From assembly GCA_964472295.1 (NCBI GenBank), contig CAYYJQ010000005.1:1-64000 (forward strand): a stretch of 64,000 nt of DNA, in the 5' to 3' direction. Origin of the DNA: JAJRZX01 sp964472295. Its GTDB lineage: Bacteria; Desulfobacterota; GWC2-55-46; JADFVP01. Positions 26,470 through 35,223 of the stretch are shown here, in pieces. Made by a program: the position numbers and the translations under genes. A model generated the notes under the pieces. The model did not search any database, was not told where the DNA came from, and saw only the letters and a list, made by a program, of their open reading frames with translations. The first letter of the stretch is position 1. The number at the start of each line of letters is the position of its first letter.

Positions 26470-27621
26470 CTATCTACTTGACATAGCCTCTGTTATATAC
26501 CCTTCGAGCGCCTCTTCTATTAACGCAGGGTCCAGTTCATCGAGGCACTCGCTCTTCTTGCTCCCATGGCAACCGTCTTTTCCGCAGGGCACGCACTCGC
26601 GTTCGTCCTGAATGACCGTATTCAGCCCGAATCGCTGAATACCGCTTCGCGCGGGGTAGGGAGTGAGGGGGCCGCTCTTGTCAAAAGAAAGTCCCTCTGC
26701 GGCCTCGTTATCCCATGGCCCCCAGTCAAAGGCCCCGCTGGGGCCAAAGAGCGCCACAACGGGAGTGCCCACGGCCGCGGCTATGTGCATGGGCGCCGAG
26801 TCCACGCCAAAGAAGAAGGCCGCGAGCCTTGAGAGAACGCCGAGGCCCTTGAGGCTTATTAGACCCGCGAGGTCTACTGCCTCTTTTTTCATTAACCGCT
26901 CTATCTCGCGGGCCATGGCCATCTCGCGCGCCTCGGGCCCTGATGTTATGACAACAGGCAGTCCCTTCTCTACGATGCTATCGAGCACTCGCGCCATGAG
27001 CGCCGGTGACGGGCACTTGAAGAGCCACCTCGATACAGGGTGAACGTGCACAAAGGGCCTTCCGGCTATAAGCCCCTCTTGTTCCAATATGGCGCTTACC
27101 TCTACCTCGTCTTCTTGGGAAGTAAAAAAATCCACCCTAAGGTCCCTTGTATCGATTCCAAAGGGCCGGAGCACCGAGAGATTGCGAAGGACCGTATGCG
27201 TCATGGGCGGAGGCACTGGCGCCCTCTGCGTGTAGAAGTAGGCCTTTCCCGGAAAACCCCTGCCAGAGGGGTCAGGCCCCAGGCGGAACCTCGCGCCGGA
27301 GAGGAGGCCCGTAAAGGCCGCGCGGTCGCCGCCCGTAAGATCCACTGTCATGTCAAAGCCCCTGGCCCGGAGTCTCTTTATGAACCCAAGGCTTGCGCGC
27401 ACCTTGCCCCTGCCGCCCCCGCCCCGCTCCATGATAATCACCTCGTCAACAAGGGGATTACGGGTAAGCATATCAGAGGTCCCAGGGTTCACAAGGGCGC
27501 TTATGCGCGCGCCGGGAAAGGTCTCGCTGAGCGCCCTTATGGCAGGAACCGTAAGAAGCACGTCACCGATGTTGCGGAGCTTTATTACGAGTATCTTCCC
27601 AATGCCGCTAAACTCTCGCAC
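26470..27621 (-). CDS. GT9 heptosyltransferase family protein (paralog D)
   Basis: A 383-residue GT9 protein. The signature ILVIKLRNIGDVLLTVPAIRA lies at about residues 9-29. FVHVHPVSRWLFKCP and the donor-site GVDSAPMHIAAAVGTPVVALFGPSG follow. A Cys-rich C-terminus (CVPC, two more Cys) and a helical end complete it. The start is GTG 27621. It lies 6 nt after the stop of the WaaE-like GT2 gene, in the same operon. Confidence 0.88.
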   Translation of the reverse strand: MREFSGIGKILVIKLRNIGDVLLTVPAIRALSETFPGARISALVNPGTSDMLTRNPLVDEVIIMERGGGGRGKVRASLGFIKRLRARGFDMTVDLTGGDRAAFTGLLSGARFRLGPDPSGRGFPGKAYFYTQRAPVPPPMTHTVLRNLSVLRPFGIDTRDLRVDFFTSQEDEVEVSAILEQEGLIAGRPFVHVHPVSRWLFKCPSPALMARVLDSIVEKGLPVVITSGPEAREMAMAREIERLMKKEAVDLAGLISLKGLGVLSRLAAFFFGVDSAPMHIAAAVGTPVVALFGPSGAFDWGPWDNEAAEGLSFDKSGPLTPYPARSGIQRFGLNTVIQDERECVPCGKDGCHGSKKSECLDELDPALIEEALEGYITEAMSSR

Positions 27622-27627
27622 TCGCCC

Positions 27628-28392
27628 CTACCCTCCGCGCCTTGACCGCTCTCTTGTCATGACCCTCAGTTTCCTGTACTTCTCGTAGGTATAGTAGGCA
27701 TAAAGCCAGGAGAGCACAAGGCCTGTCTTGCCTTCGAGCACGCCGCCGCGAAGGAAAAACATCTTTATAAAGGTAAAGGGCGGGCGAAGCACCATGTCCG
27801 CGGCCCCGGTGGTCCGGCCTTCCTTCATCATCTCCTCCGCCGCAAGGCGCGAGTACCGCTCCATGCGCCTAAGGTAATCTTCGACGCCAGAGTATGTCCT
27901 GTGGATGAGGGGCGTTCTGAGTCTCTCCGTCGGCCCATCAACCACAACCGCCTCGTGAACGGCGCGCTCGGAAAACCTCCCCGCGTCTTGCCTGTAGAGC
28001 CTCAGGTTATAATCAGGATACCACCCGCAGCGGCGCACCCATTTATCGCCGAAAAAATTCTTTCTCGGCACATAATACCCAAGAGCCCCGCCGCGCTCAA
28101 GCACGCGCCCTATCTCCTCGCCCAGGCCCGGAGCGGCCCGCTCATCGGCGTCGATATTGAATATCCACTCATTACGAGCCCTCGACTGGCAGAGGTTCTT
28201 CTGCGCGCCAAAGCCCAGCCAGTCATCCGTAAAGACCTCTGCCCCAAGGTCGCGGCATATCTCTCTGGTCCTGTCCGTGCTCCCCGAATCAGAGACGATT
28301 ATCTCGTCTGCCCACCCCGCCACGCTCTCAAGGCAGGCCTTGATATTGGCCTCCTCGTTAAGGGTGATTATGGTTATTGTAATCTTTTTCAT
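27628..28392 (-). CDS. WaaE/KdtX-like LPS core glycosyltransferase (GT2)
   Basis: A 254-residue GT2 enzyme. It begins ITITIITLNEEANI, with DEIIVSDSGSTDRT and the metal-site FNIDADERAAP. KNFFGDKWVRRCGWYPDYNLRLYR and the VHEAV segment are typical of the WaaE/KdtX subfamily, which adds beta-linked glucose to inner-core heptose. It is a cytoplasmic inverting transferase. It leads the pair with GT9 paralog D. Subfamily call is from memory of its conserved blocks. Confidence 0.86.
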   Translation of the reverse strand: MKKITITIITLNEEANIKACLESVAGWADEIIVSDSGSTDRTREICRDLGAEVFTDDWLGFGAQKNLCQSRARNEWIFNIDADERAAPGLGEEIGRVLERGGALGYYVPRKNFFGDKWVRRCGWYPDYNLRLYRQDAGRFSERAVHEAVVVDGPTERLRTPLIHRTYSGVEDYLRRMERYSRLAAEEMMKEGRTTGAADMVLRPPFTFIKMFFLRGGVLEGKTGLVLSWLYAYYTYEKYRKLRVMTRERSRRGG

Positions 28393-28517
28393 GGGCCAAA
28401 GGGGGTATGCCTAAAGGGCGGGCGCCTTTTCACGGGCCCGGCCCGGCAGGGGGATAAGGGGACAACTTCAAACCAAATGGGGGCGGAGTGTCTTAAGACA
28501 GGTGAGACGCTGAGGGG

Positions 28518-28697
28518 TCAGTTATCCCCCTCAACCTTCTCGGCCTCGTCTACAATCATTACGGGGATGCCGTCCTTTATGGGATATACAAGCGAGCAGT
28601 GCTCGCAGACTATGCCGTCGCCCTTTTTATCCAACTTGACCCCGCCCTTGCACTCCGGACACGCGAGTATCTCCAGTAACTCCCTGTCAATCGCCAT
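28518..28697 (-). CDS. Trm112 family zinc-ribbon-like protein
   Basis: A 59-residue protein of the Trm112/YcaR family. It begins MAIDRELLEILACPECKG, with a second CEHCSLVYPIKDGIPVMI. The two Cys pairs form a zinc-ribbon-like site. Family members activate methyltransferases in eukaryotes; the bacterial role is not settled and it often sits with LPS genes. GGAGG lies 6 nt before the ATG. The gene lies just upstream of the WaaE-like GT2 gene and 26 nt from a 120-bp repeat. Confidence 0.9.
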   Translation of the reverse strand: MAIDRELLEILACPECKGGVKLDKKGDGIVCEHCSLVYPIKDGIPVMIVDEAEKVEGDN

Positions 28698-29102
28698 CTC
28701 TTCCTCCAGAAATAAAAACTCCTTACTTTCTTTTTAGAAAAAAGAAAGTTTTTTGATGGCGTGGCATGACATAGTGGTTTGATATGCCCTCTCATCGAGA
28801 ACCAATATCTGCCTCAGAGACACCACGCCAAAGAAAACCTCCCGCTTTCTTTTGGAAAAAAGAAAGCGGGGCAAAGAAAACCAATAGGGGACAATCATCC
28901 CCCCGCTTTTGCCACACCACGTACCCCCGGGGTCGTAGTCGTAGGGTGGGCACTGCCCACCAAAAAAAACGGGGCAAAGAAAACCAATAAGGAGACAATC
29001 ATCCCCCCGCTTTTGCCCCACCGCGCGCCCCGGGGGCAATCAGGGCCGAAACATGGAAATTTTATCACGAAACAAGGCTTGATTCCGCAAAAAAAACCTT
29101 TA
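28698..29102. repeat. Repeat-filled gap with a 100-bp tandem duplication
   Basis: This 405-bp gap contains 120-bp copy 5, a short hairpin element (28841-28885), a GTGGGC palindrome (28945-28961) and two direct copies of a segment of about 65 bp (28868-28932 and 28970-29036). Both direct copies begin at the GGGGCAAAGAAAACCAATA tail and continue into ACAATCATCCCCCCGC. No gene is seen. Confidence 0.85.
28723..28838 (+). repeat. 120-bp intergenic repeat element, copy 5
   Basis: Plus-orientation copy, 116 bp. Its middle (TGGCGTGGCATGACAT ... CACCACGCCA) is about 80 percent like the copy at 62.6 kb when that is reverse-complemented. The ends of the middle, TGGCGTGG and CCACGCCA, are complementary, closing a possible larger stem. 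Confidence 0.85.
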
Positions 29103-30077
29103 TCAGAGCTCCTCCATCGACTCGCCGGCCATGGGCTTTGCGTGGCCCCCCATCTTCACAAAGGCCGCCCCGCCTATCATGCTCACGCAGACCATTACAG
29201 CGTACCATATAAGAGACAATGATATGGCCTGCTCCTTTGTGGCCCCAACCATGGTGAATAGATAGACAAAGGCCCCCTCCCTCAGCCCGAGCCCGCCAAC
29301 GGATATGGGGACCATGGAAAAGACCGTGGCAAGGGGGATAAAAAAGAAAAAATAGGCAAGACGCACCTCTATGCCAAGGCTCTGGGCAAGGATGTAATAG
29401 CCCACTATTACGCCTGCCTGCACTATAAAGGAGATAAGGAGTATCTTTACAAGGATGTCCCTGTGCCCCTTGTAGGCCATGAGCGTTCTGTAAAGTTCGT
29501 CTATCTTCTTGTTGATTCCGTAAAAATGTATCTTCGCCAGTATCCTCATGGCCCAACTGTGCAGAGGACCCACCCAGATGACAAGGCTCGCTCCCGTGTA
29601 CCCCCCCACAAGAAAAAAGAAGAAACCCGGAAGGGACGTGCCCTTTATGAGCGGATAGCCGAGTATGAGCGCGATGGTCGTGATGATGATAAGGGCCGAG
29701 AACCCCGAGTACCTGTCCATGAAGATGGAGGCAACGCTCACATGTCCCCTCCTCGACTCCCTGTAGAGGTAAAGCCCCTTTATGATGTCGCCGCCCACCA
29801 TGGTGGGAAGAAAATTATTAAAGAACATGCCTATGAAGTATATGGCAAGGAGTTTCCTGTATGGCACGTCTATGTCTTTTTTGAGGATAATGGACCACCG
29901 GAAGGCCGAGATAGCCTGAAGACAGATGAAGAAGACGGCCACAAAGAGTATGGCATAGGGGCTCACTGTGCGTAGATCGTGCCAGAAGAGCGTTGTGTCC
30001 ATGTGGCTGAAGAGGAAGTATAGTATGCCTCCGCTTACAACAAACTTTATAAGCGTAGTGAGAATCTTCTTTATCAT
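29103..30077 (-). CDS. Lysylphosphatidylglycerol synthase-TM-like (YbhN/AglD-type) membrane protein
   Basis: A 324-residue polytopic protein with seven to eight hydrophobic segments. FLPTMVGGDIIKGLYLYR (about 89-106), FMDRYSGFSALI and the late SVGGLGLREGAFVYLF are conserved marks of the LPG_synthase_TM family. Members are thought to move polyprenyl-linked sugars or lipids across the membrane, though the mechanism is unproven. The soluble aminoacyl-transferase domain of true MprF is absent. Its start overlaps the GT2 stop by 4 nt. With that GT2 and the downstream GT-C it forms a lipid-linked sugar module (inference). Confidence 0.85.
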   Translation of the reverse strand: MIKKILTTLIKFVVSGGILYFLFSHMDTTLFWHDLRTVSPYAILFVAVFFICLQAISAFRWSIILKKDIDVPYRKLLAIYFIGMFFNNFLPTMVGGDIIKGLYLYRESRRGHVSVASIFMDRYSGFSALIIITTIALILGYPLIKGTSLPGFFFFLVGGYTGASLVIWVGPLHSWAMRILAKIHFYGINKKIDELYRTLMAYKGHRDILVKILLISFIVQAGVIVGYYILAQSLGIEVRLAYFFFFIPLATVFSMVPISVGGLGLREGAFVYLFTMVGATKEQAISLSLIWYAVMVCVSMIGGAAFVKMGGHAKPMAGESMEEL

Positions 30078-31066
30078 CGGCCAAGGACCTTCTTGACAAA
30101 GAATATGGGCTTTTTCTGCGACTCGTGGTACACGCGGGCGAGCATCTCGCCAAGGAGCCCCATGACCACCAGTTGAACGCCGAGGATGATGCAGAGGACG
30201 GCGAGGAGGAGAAGAGGCCGGCCCCCTATGTCGTGCCCGAGGATTATCTTCTCAAAGGCGAGGTAAAAGGAGATGCCCCCGCCTATGAAACCGAGGATAA
30301 GCCCCAGGGGCCCGAAGGCCTGTATGGGCCGCGTGGAAAAACTCTGGAGAAACTTCACGGTAATAAGGTCAAGAAGCACGCGCAGGGTGCGGGAAATGCC
30401 GTACTTGGAGCGACCGAACTTTCTCTCGTGGTGTGTTGTCTCCACCTCTGTTATGCTGGCCCCCACCCAGCTTGCCATGGCGGGTATGAAGCGGTGCATC
30501 TCTCCATATAGACGAACGTTCTTTATGACCTCGCTCCTGTAGGCCTTGAGCGTGCACCCATAGTCATGGAGATGAACGCCCGTAACCCATGATATGAGAC
30601 GATTCGCTATGATGGAGGGAAGGCGCCTCGATATAAAGGGGTCTTTCCTGTCCTTCCTCCACCCGCTCACAATGTCATAATCCTTTATCTTCTCAAGCAT
30701 GTGAGGGATGTCCACGGGGTCGTTCTGAAGATCGCCGTCCATGGTGATGATAATATCGCCCTCTGCGTACTCAATGCCCGCGGCCATGGCCGCGGTCTGG
30801 CCGAAGTTGCGCCTGAAGGAGACTACCACCACGTTATCGTCATCTTTCTGTATCTCCTCAAGCACGCCGAGGGTCTTGTCTTTACTGCCGTCGTCCACAA
30901 AGACTATCTCGTACTTCCGGCCCGTCTTGTCCATCACTTCCTTTATGCCCCTGTAAAGAAGCGTTACGTTCTTTTCCTCTTCATAGAGGGGCACAACAAT
31001 GGATACAGACTCTGCCCTTGAATCTTTTTTTTCTCTCTCTTCGCTCAATGTCTTCCTCTTTATCAT
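30074..31066 (-). CDS. DPM1/ArnC-like polyprenyl-phosphate glycosyltransferase (GT2)
   Basis: A 330-residue GT2 protein. The catalytic domain has VSIVVPLYEEEKNV, FVDDGSKDKTL, the metal-site TMDGDLQNDP and GWRKDRKDPF. Two C-terminal transmembrane helices (about 240-265 and 275-300) give the ArnC/GtrB architecture. It would transfer a sugar from a nucleotide donor to undecaprenyl phosphate at the inner membrane. It overlaps the YbhN-like gene by 4 nt and precedes the GT-C gene, which could use its product. Confidence 0.9.
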   Translation of the reverse strand: MIKRKTLSEEREKKDSRAESVSIVVPLYEEEKNVTLLYRGIKEVMDKTGRKYEIVFVDDGSKDKTLGVLEEIQKDDDNVVVVSFRRNFGQTAAMAAGIEYAEGDIIITMDGDLQNDPVDIPHMLEKIKDYDIVSGWRKDRKDPFISRRLPSIIANRLISWVTGVHLHDYGCTLKAYRSEVIKNVRLYGEMHRFIPAMASWVGASITEVETTHHERKFGRSKYGISRTLRVLLDLITVKFLQSFSTRPIQAFGPLGLILGFIGGGISFYLAFEKIILGHDIGGRPLLLLAVLCIILGVQLVVMGLLGEMLARVYHESQKKPIFFVKKVLGR

Positions 31067-31143
31067 GGAAACTCTGAATCAACCAGACCTTATCAAGCCG
31101 CCCGCTCCGCCTCCGCGGCCATGCCGCCGGAGCAGAGTGTTAC

Positions 31144-32703
31144 TCAGAACTTGTTTTGCCTTCGACTCCTCTCCTTCAGCCCCTTGAAACCATAGCACCT
31201 GAAGAGGGAGAACCGCTTAAGGAGCCTGCCCTTGTAGTATATGGGAAAAAGCGTTTTTTTGCACCCCTCAAAGGCCAGGGCTGTCTCCTCCTTTAGCCCG
31301 GCGTCGCCGCCCTTTACATATAGCGCATCCCGGCCCTTTAGCCCCGAGAGGCCGGGCCAGAGGTCGTACTGGTTCATCCGTCTTGTGCCAGTGTCAATGT
31401 TGTATGTAACGGGCCGGCCCTCTGTATAAAAGGCAAGTTCGCTCGTTATCTGATAGGTATCGCTCATGATGAAGACAGGGCGCTTCTTTCTTCTCCCTCT
31501 CTCCATCTCCCCTCTTACAGCGGATACCTTCTGCCCCAGTTCCTCCCAGGCCGTAACCCTGTTGTATGGCGGACCCCAGAGGATATTTGGCGCCCCAAGG
31601 GGTTCGATAAGCCAGGGACAATAGGCTATGACCGTGCCCACCATGCCAATGTACACGGCAAGGACAGCAACCACGGCAAGGGCCTTTCTCTTGCCCCTCA
31701 TGCCCCGGAGGCGCGCGCGCCCCCAAACTTCATGAAAGGCCCAGACACAGGCCGGAAGCGCCGTGACATAGGCCGCGATGGCCCAGTTGGCCTGCACTTT
31801 ACCATGAAACCCCGCGAAAAGGAAAAAGAAAAACACAAATGCCGAGGCAAGGAATGTAAAGCGGTAAGGCCCTGTACCATTTCCAAAACCTCGCCCAAAG
31901 CCCCTGCGCCCGCACCTGTAAACCCCGTAGGCAAAGCCGATAAAGAGTAGCGGCGTGAATAAACCCGCCTGTGAGCCAAGAAAATCAAGGGGCTCCTTGA
32001 GCGAAAAAGCCGCGTCGCCAAGATGGGCCTGACCCATGGTGTGACGGAAGGTAACGCCACCATTGGCAAAGTTCCAGATAAAGACGGGCAAGGAGAGGAC
32101 GGTAGTGATAATGCCCGCCACATAGGGCCCGGGCCTCCGAAGCCACGCCCTGTCCTCCCGCGAAGAGACAATATAAAGAAATAGCACGGGGTATATGAGG
32201 ACCATGGTGTACTTACTGAGAAAGCCAAAGCCCGCCATGAGGCCCGCTGTGCCCCAGTGCCCCATACTCCCTGTCTTAAAGGCCCGCATGAAGAAAAAGA
32301 CCGCGCCTGCCCAGAAAAAGACAAAGGGCACGTCCGTTGTCATTAGCACGGAACCCACGGAGAGGAGCGGTGTAATGATGGAAAGCAGGGCCGCGTAAAA
32401 ACCCGTCTTCTCTTCCCCCGTGAGCTCCCTGCCAATGAGATATATGAAGTACGTCCCGCCAGCGGCAAATACAACGGCGCCAAGGCGCACGCCAAGCTCG
32501 GTGCTCCCGAATATGGCCGTGAAAAAGGCGATAATATAGGCAACGCCAGGGCCCTTGCTGTAATAACTCAGGGCAAGCCGCCGCGACCACTCCCAGTAAT
32601 GGGCCTCATCAGGAGAGAGGTCAAAGGGCGAGTACACAATGTAGAGGATACGCAGTAGAGAGACGACTGCGAGAATAATAATGAGTTTTCTATTATACTT
32701 CAA
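31144..32703 (-). CDS. ArnT/PMT-family GT-C glycosyltransferase
   Basis: A 519-residue membrane protein with 10-12 hydrophobic segments. The first periplasmic loop has SPDEAHYWEWSRRLALSYYS, the acidic DE motif and substrate loop of GT39/GT83 (ArnT/PMT_2) enzymes. A C-terminal soluble domain (about 400-519) follows. It transfers a sugar from a polyprenyl-phosphate carrier to lipid A or another acceptor in the periplasm. The start codon is TTG, supported by AAGGAGG about 9 nt upstream. The acceptor is unknown. Confidence 0.88.
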   Translation of the reverse strand: MKYNRKLIIILAVVSLLRILYIVYSPFDLSPDEAHYWEWSRRLALSYYSKGPGVAYIIAFFTAIFGSTELGVRLGAVVFAAGGTYFIYLIGRELTGEEKTGFYAALLSIITPLLSVGSVLMTTDVPFVFFWAGAVFFFMRAFKTGSMGHWGTAGLMAGFGFLSKYTMVLIYPVLFLYIVSSREDRAWLRRPGPYVAGIITTVLSLPVFIWNFANGGVTFRHTMGQAHLGDAAFSLKEPLDFLGSQAGLFTPLLFIGFAYGVYRCGRRGFGRGFGNGTGPYRFTFLASAFVFFFFLFAGFHGKVQANWAIAAYVTALPACVWAFHEVWGRARLRGMRGKRKALAVVAVLAVYIGMVGTVIAYCPWLIEPLGAPNILWGPPYNRVTAWEELGQKVSAVRGEMERGRRKKRPVFIMSDTYQITSELAFYTEGRPVTYNIDTGTRRMNQYDLWPGLSGLKGRDALYVKGGDAGLKEETALAFEGCKKTLFPIYYKGRLLKRFSLFRCYGFKGLKERSRRQNKF

Positions 32704-32716
32704 AGAGAAGGACCTC

Positions 32717-32824
32717 CTTACTTTCTTTTAGAAACAAGAAAGTAAGACAAAGAAAACCAATTCCAATGGCCTTCCGGCCATTGGAAAAAACTTGTAGATG
32801 GGTAGAACGGAACGTAACCCATCA
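32717..32824. repeat. Short hairpin element and two palindromes
   Basis: A hairpin with CAAAGAAAACCAAT tail (32717-32761), a TTCCAATGGCC...GGCCATTGGAA palindrome (32761-32786) and GATGGGT...ACCCATC (32798-32824). The last overlaps the stop codon of the PAP2 gene, so a repeat contributes the gene end. Confidence 0.8.
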
Positions 32825-33382
32825 AAAATCAACTTTCATGGCCTTTTTCAGGCCGCGAAGCCCTTTTTTGTCCACTTCGTAGAACAAAAAACCAAAGAAC
32901 GCGCCAAGCACTGCCCCGCCAAGTACATCAAGGGGGTAATGAACACCAACGTATACCCTTGAGTAGGCTATGGCCGCGGCCACTATAAGAAAAAAGGGAG
33001 TGTATTTCCTGTACCTCAGGCTCAGAAAGACCATGGCCGCGAAGATGTTCGTCGCGTGTCCCGATGGAAAGGAATATGAGCCCCCACAACCCACAAGGAG
33101 CCTTACGCCCTCAAGGGCATGGCAGGGCCTGACCCTCGCGAAAACCTCCTTTAACTGCATGGCGACAAAATCGCTTGCAAAAACAGTAATGGCCACAAAG
33201 ACCAGGGCCCGTATATCTGACTTTTTTCCCCTCAGGAGCACGATGACGATAATCACCACGCCAAGGGCGATAAAGTGGCTCTTGTCCGTGATAAAGGGCA
33301 TGACCACGTCGAGCACGCTCGAAGTAAGCCCGCTGTTAAGGGCCCTGAAGAGACCTGTATCAAGGCCCGCCCCCCAGCCCAT
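32822..33382 (-). CDS. PAP2 superfamily membrane phosphatase
   Basis: A 186-residue membrane protein. The three PAP2 motifs are visible: KEVFARVRP (K-x6-RP), SYSFPSGHATN (PSGH) and SRVYVGVHYPLDVLGG (SR-x5-H-x3-D). It probably dephosphorylates undecaprenyl pyrophosphate or lipid A at the periplasmic face. The ATG at 33382 overlaps the WaaC-like stop (TGATG), so the two are coupled. The frame is open upstream, but that part is antisense to nothing conserved and is discarded. Confidence 0.92.
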   Translation of the reverse strand: MGWGAGLDTGLFRALNSGLTSSVLDVVMPFITDKSHFIALGVVIIVIVLLRGKKSDIRALVFVAITVFASDFVAMQLKEVFARVRPCHALEGVRLLVGCGGSYSFPSGHATNIFAAMVFLSLRYRKYTPFFLIVAAAIAYSRVYVGVHYPLDVLGGAVLGAFFGFLFYEVDKKGLRGLKKAMKVDF

Positions 33383-34566
33383 CAGCCCTTTTCTCCCTTT
33401 AATACTATGGTCTTGTTTCCCGCGCCAACGCCTACAGCACTCCTTCGCGGCAGGACGCCAAGGTCCTTTACGGCCCTGAGGACTTCCTCCACGGTTATCC
33501 CGCTCATGCAGAGGGGGTCCGCGCATTTTTTCCTGAAGCAGGGACTGCATGACAGGTCCTTACGGACCACTATATGGCCCTCCCCAAAGGGACCGGTGCG
33601 CCACGGCGCAGTTGGCCCGAAGAGGGCCACAACGGGCGTGCCCGCGGCAACGGCTATGTGCATGGGGCCCGAGTCAAGGGTCACGCAGAACCTCGCAAGT
33701 CTCATAAGGGCCGCGAGGCCCGTAAGGTCCACCCGCCCGGCAAGGTTATGGGCCGCTGGGCCAATGCCCCGTTTTATCCTCTCCACTACGCCCCTGTCGG
33801 CCGCGCTCCCAACGATTACGACGCTAAGGCCATGACGCGTTGTGAGGATACGCCCAAGTTCCGTGAACCTCTCGTCATCCCAGAGTTTTTTCTTCCACCT
33901 CGACCTCACGACCATGACGAAAAAGGGGCTCTCAACCCCTACATCTTCCCCTCCCATACCAAGGCCCGCCTCAAAAAGGGCCCCGCGGGCCTTTTCCATG
34001 GACTCTGGGCTCACAAAGAGAGGATACTCCACGTCTTGGGCCTCTACAGCGGCAGTCTCTGTTGTCCCTTCCTCCCCTTCTTTCATGGCCGCGCGCACAA
34101 GGTCAAGGTAACGGAGTACGGCGTGACGCTCGGGGTCATAGGCAGGGGCCTTCTCGCTGAGCGCGAGGTGGCTGAGTTCTCGCGAGTTGGCAAAGCCAAT
34201 GACGCGCCTCCCGCGCGCGGCTATGGCCCAGAGCGCGCTCTTGAAGAGGCCCTGAAAGTCCATTACAAGGTCGTAATGCCGGCCAGCGAGCCAGCGGGCC
34301 GTGCGGAGGTTGGTCCTGCTCTCGCGCGTCCAGCCCCGTCTCTCAACGACGATGAGATTGTCTATGAGGGGGTTGCCGCGAAGCACCGAGGCCGATGGCC
34401 TCTCCACGAGCCAGTCTATCTCGGGCCTTACGCCATCCGCGCCGGCGCGTCTCTCAAGGGCGGCCCGAAGTGCCCGGAGCGCCGGAAGGGTCTGCACCAC
34501 GTCGCCTATGGACGAGAGTTTTATTATGAGGACCTTTATTATTTTTTTATCGCTCCCCTCAACCAC
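33382..34566 (-). CDS. WaaC-like LPS heptosyltransferase (GT9, paralog E)
   Basis: A 394-residue GT9 protein. KVLIIKLSSIGDVVQTLPALRALR and IDWLVERPSASVLRGNPLID are typical of heptosyltransferase I (WaaC). The donor site is VTLDSGPMHIAVAAGTPVVALFG. A Cys cluster (CSPC, C, C) ends the protein. It likely adds the first heptose to Kdo. The start is GTG 34566: it lies 4 nt after the gmhB stop, with GGAG 7 nt upstream. It sits directly downstream of gmhB and waaF, consistent with inner-core synthesis. Confidence 0.87.
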   Translation of the reverse strand: MVEGSDKKIIKVLIIKLSSIGDVVQTLPALRALRAALERRAGADGVRPEIDWLVERPSASVLRGNPLIDNLIVVERRGWTRESRTNLRTARWLAGRHYDLVMDFQGLFKSALWAIAARGRRVIGFANSRELSHLALSEKAPAYDPERHAVLRYLDLVRAAMKEGEEGTTETAAVEAQDVEYPLFVSPESMEKARGALFEAGLGMGGEDVGVESPFFVMVVRSRWKKKLWDDERFTELGRILTTRHGLSVVIVGSAADRGVVERIKRGIGPAAHNLAGRVDLTGLAALMRLARFCVTLDSGPMHIAVAAGTPVVALFGPTAPWRTGPFGEGHIVVRKDLSCSPCFRKKCADPLCMSGITVEEVLRAVKDLGVLPRRSAVGVGAGNKTIVLKGEKG

Positions 34567-34570
34567 TGCC

Positions 34571-35221
34571 TCACTCCATCTCCAGAGGCCCAAGAGGGCC
34601 CTCACCGGAGAGTATCCACTCAACGGCCTCGGCAAGGTCCGCTGCCACGAAGTCAAGGTCTGAGAGCCCCCGGCCGTCCCCGCCAAAGCCGAGGTGCCCC
34701 TCTAATCCCCCACTGCCCTGCCGTATCTCCTCAAGGGCCAGAGGACCGTAGCCCGTAAGCACGAGGACGCGCCTCATGCCCGCGCGCCTTGCAAGTTCCA
34801 TGTCCGAGACCTTGTCGCCCACCATGACAGAGCGCGAGAGGTCTACCCTGTGAACACGCGCCGCCTCAATAACGAGTTTTGTCCCTGGTTTTCTGCACTC
34901 GCAGTCCTCATCCGGCCTGTGCGGGCAGTAAAAGAGGCCGTCCGTATGGGCGCCACGCTCCTGCAAGAGGGCATCGAGACGCCTGTTAACGGCCGCGAGC
35001 CCGGCCTCGCCGTAATAACCCCGCCCTATGCCCGACTGGTTCGTAAGGACTATTACAGGAAAACCCCTTATATTAAGCCGCCTTATGGCCTCTGCCGCGC
35101 CATCGACAAGGACCACGTCAGCCGGGTCCCCGATATAACCCCTGTCCTCGTTTATGGTGCCGTCGCGGTCAAGAAAGACGGCAGGCCGCAAGGCAGTGTT
35201 TTTTTTCTGCTCTTCGTCCAT
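34571..35221 (-). CDS. gmhB: D-glycero-D-manno-heptose 1,7-bisphosphate phosphatase
   Basis: A 216-residue HAD-superfamily phosphatase of the GmhB/HisB-N type. Seen are FLDRDGTINED (nucleophile and acid Asp), LTNQSGIGRG, the zinc loop CPHRPDEDCEC and MVGDKVSDMELA. It removes the C7 phosphate in ADP-heptose synthesis, downstream of HldA. ATG 35221 lies just after the waaF stop codon. The order waaF-gmhB-waaC is a natural heptose unit. A C-terminal extension of about 40 residues (Gly-rich then acidic) is longer than usual. Confidence 0.92.
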   Translation of the reverse strand: MDEEQKKNTALRPAVFLDRDGTINEDRGYIGDPADVVLVDGAAEAIRRLNIRGFPVIVLTNQSGIGRGYYGEAGLAAVNRRLDALLQERGAHTDGLFYCPHRPDEDCECRKPGTKLVIEAARVHRVDLSRSVMVGDKVSDMELARRAGMRRVLVLTGYGPLALEEIRQGSGGLEGHLGFGGDGRGLSDLDFVAADLAEAVEWILSGEGPLGPLEME

Positions 35222-35223
35222 TA

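Noticed and set aside
29103..30077. MprF lysyl-phosphatidylglycerol synthase
   Set aside because: Only the membrane domain is present; the cytoplasmic aminoacyl-transfer domain is missing, so the broader membrane family name is used.
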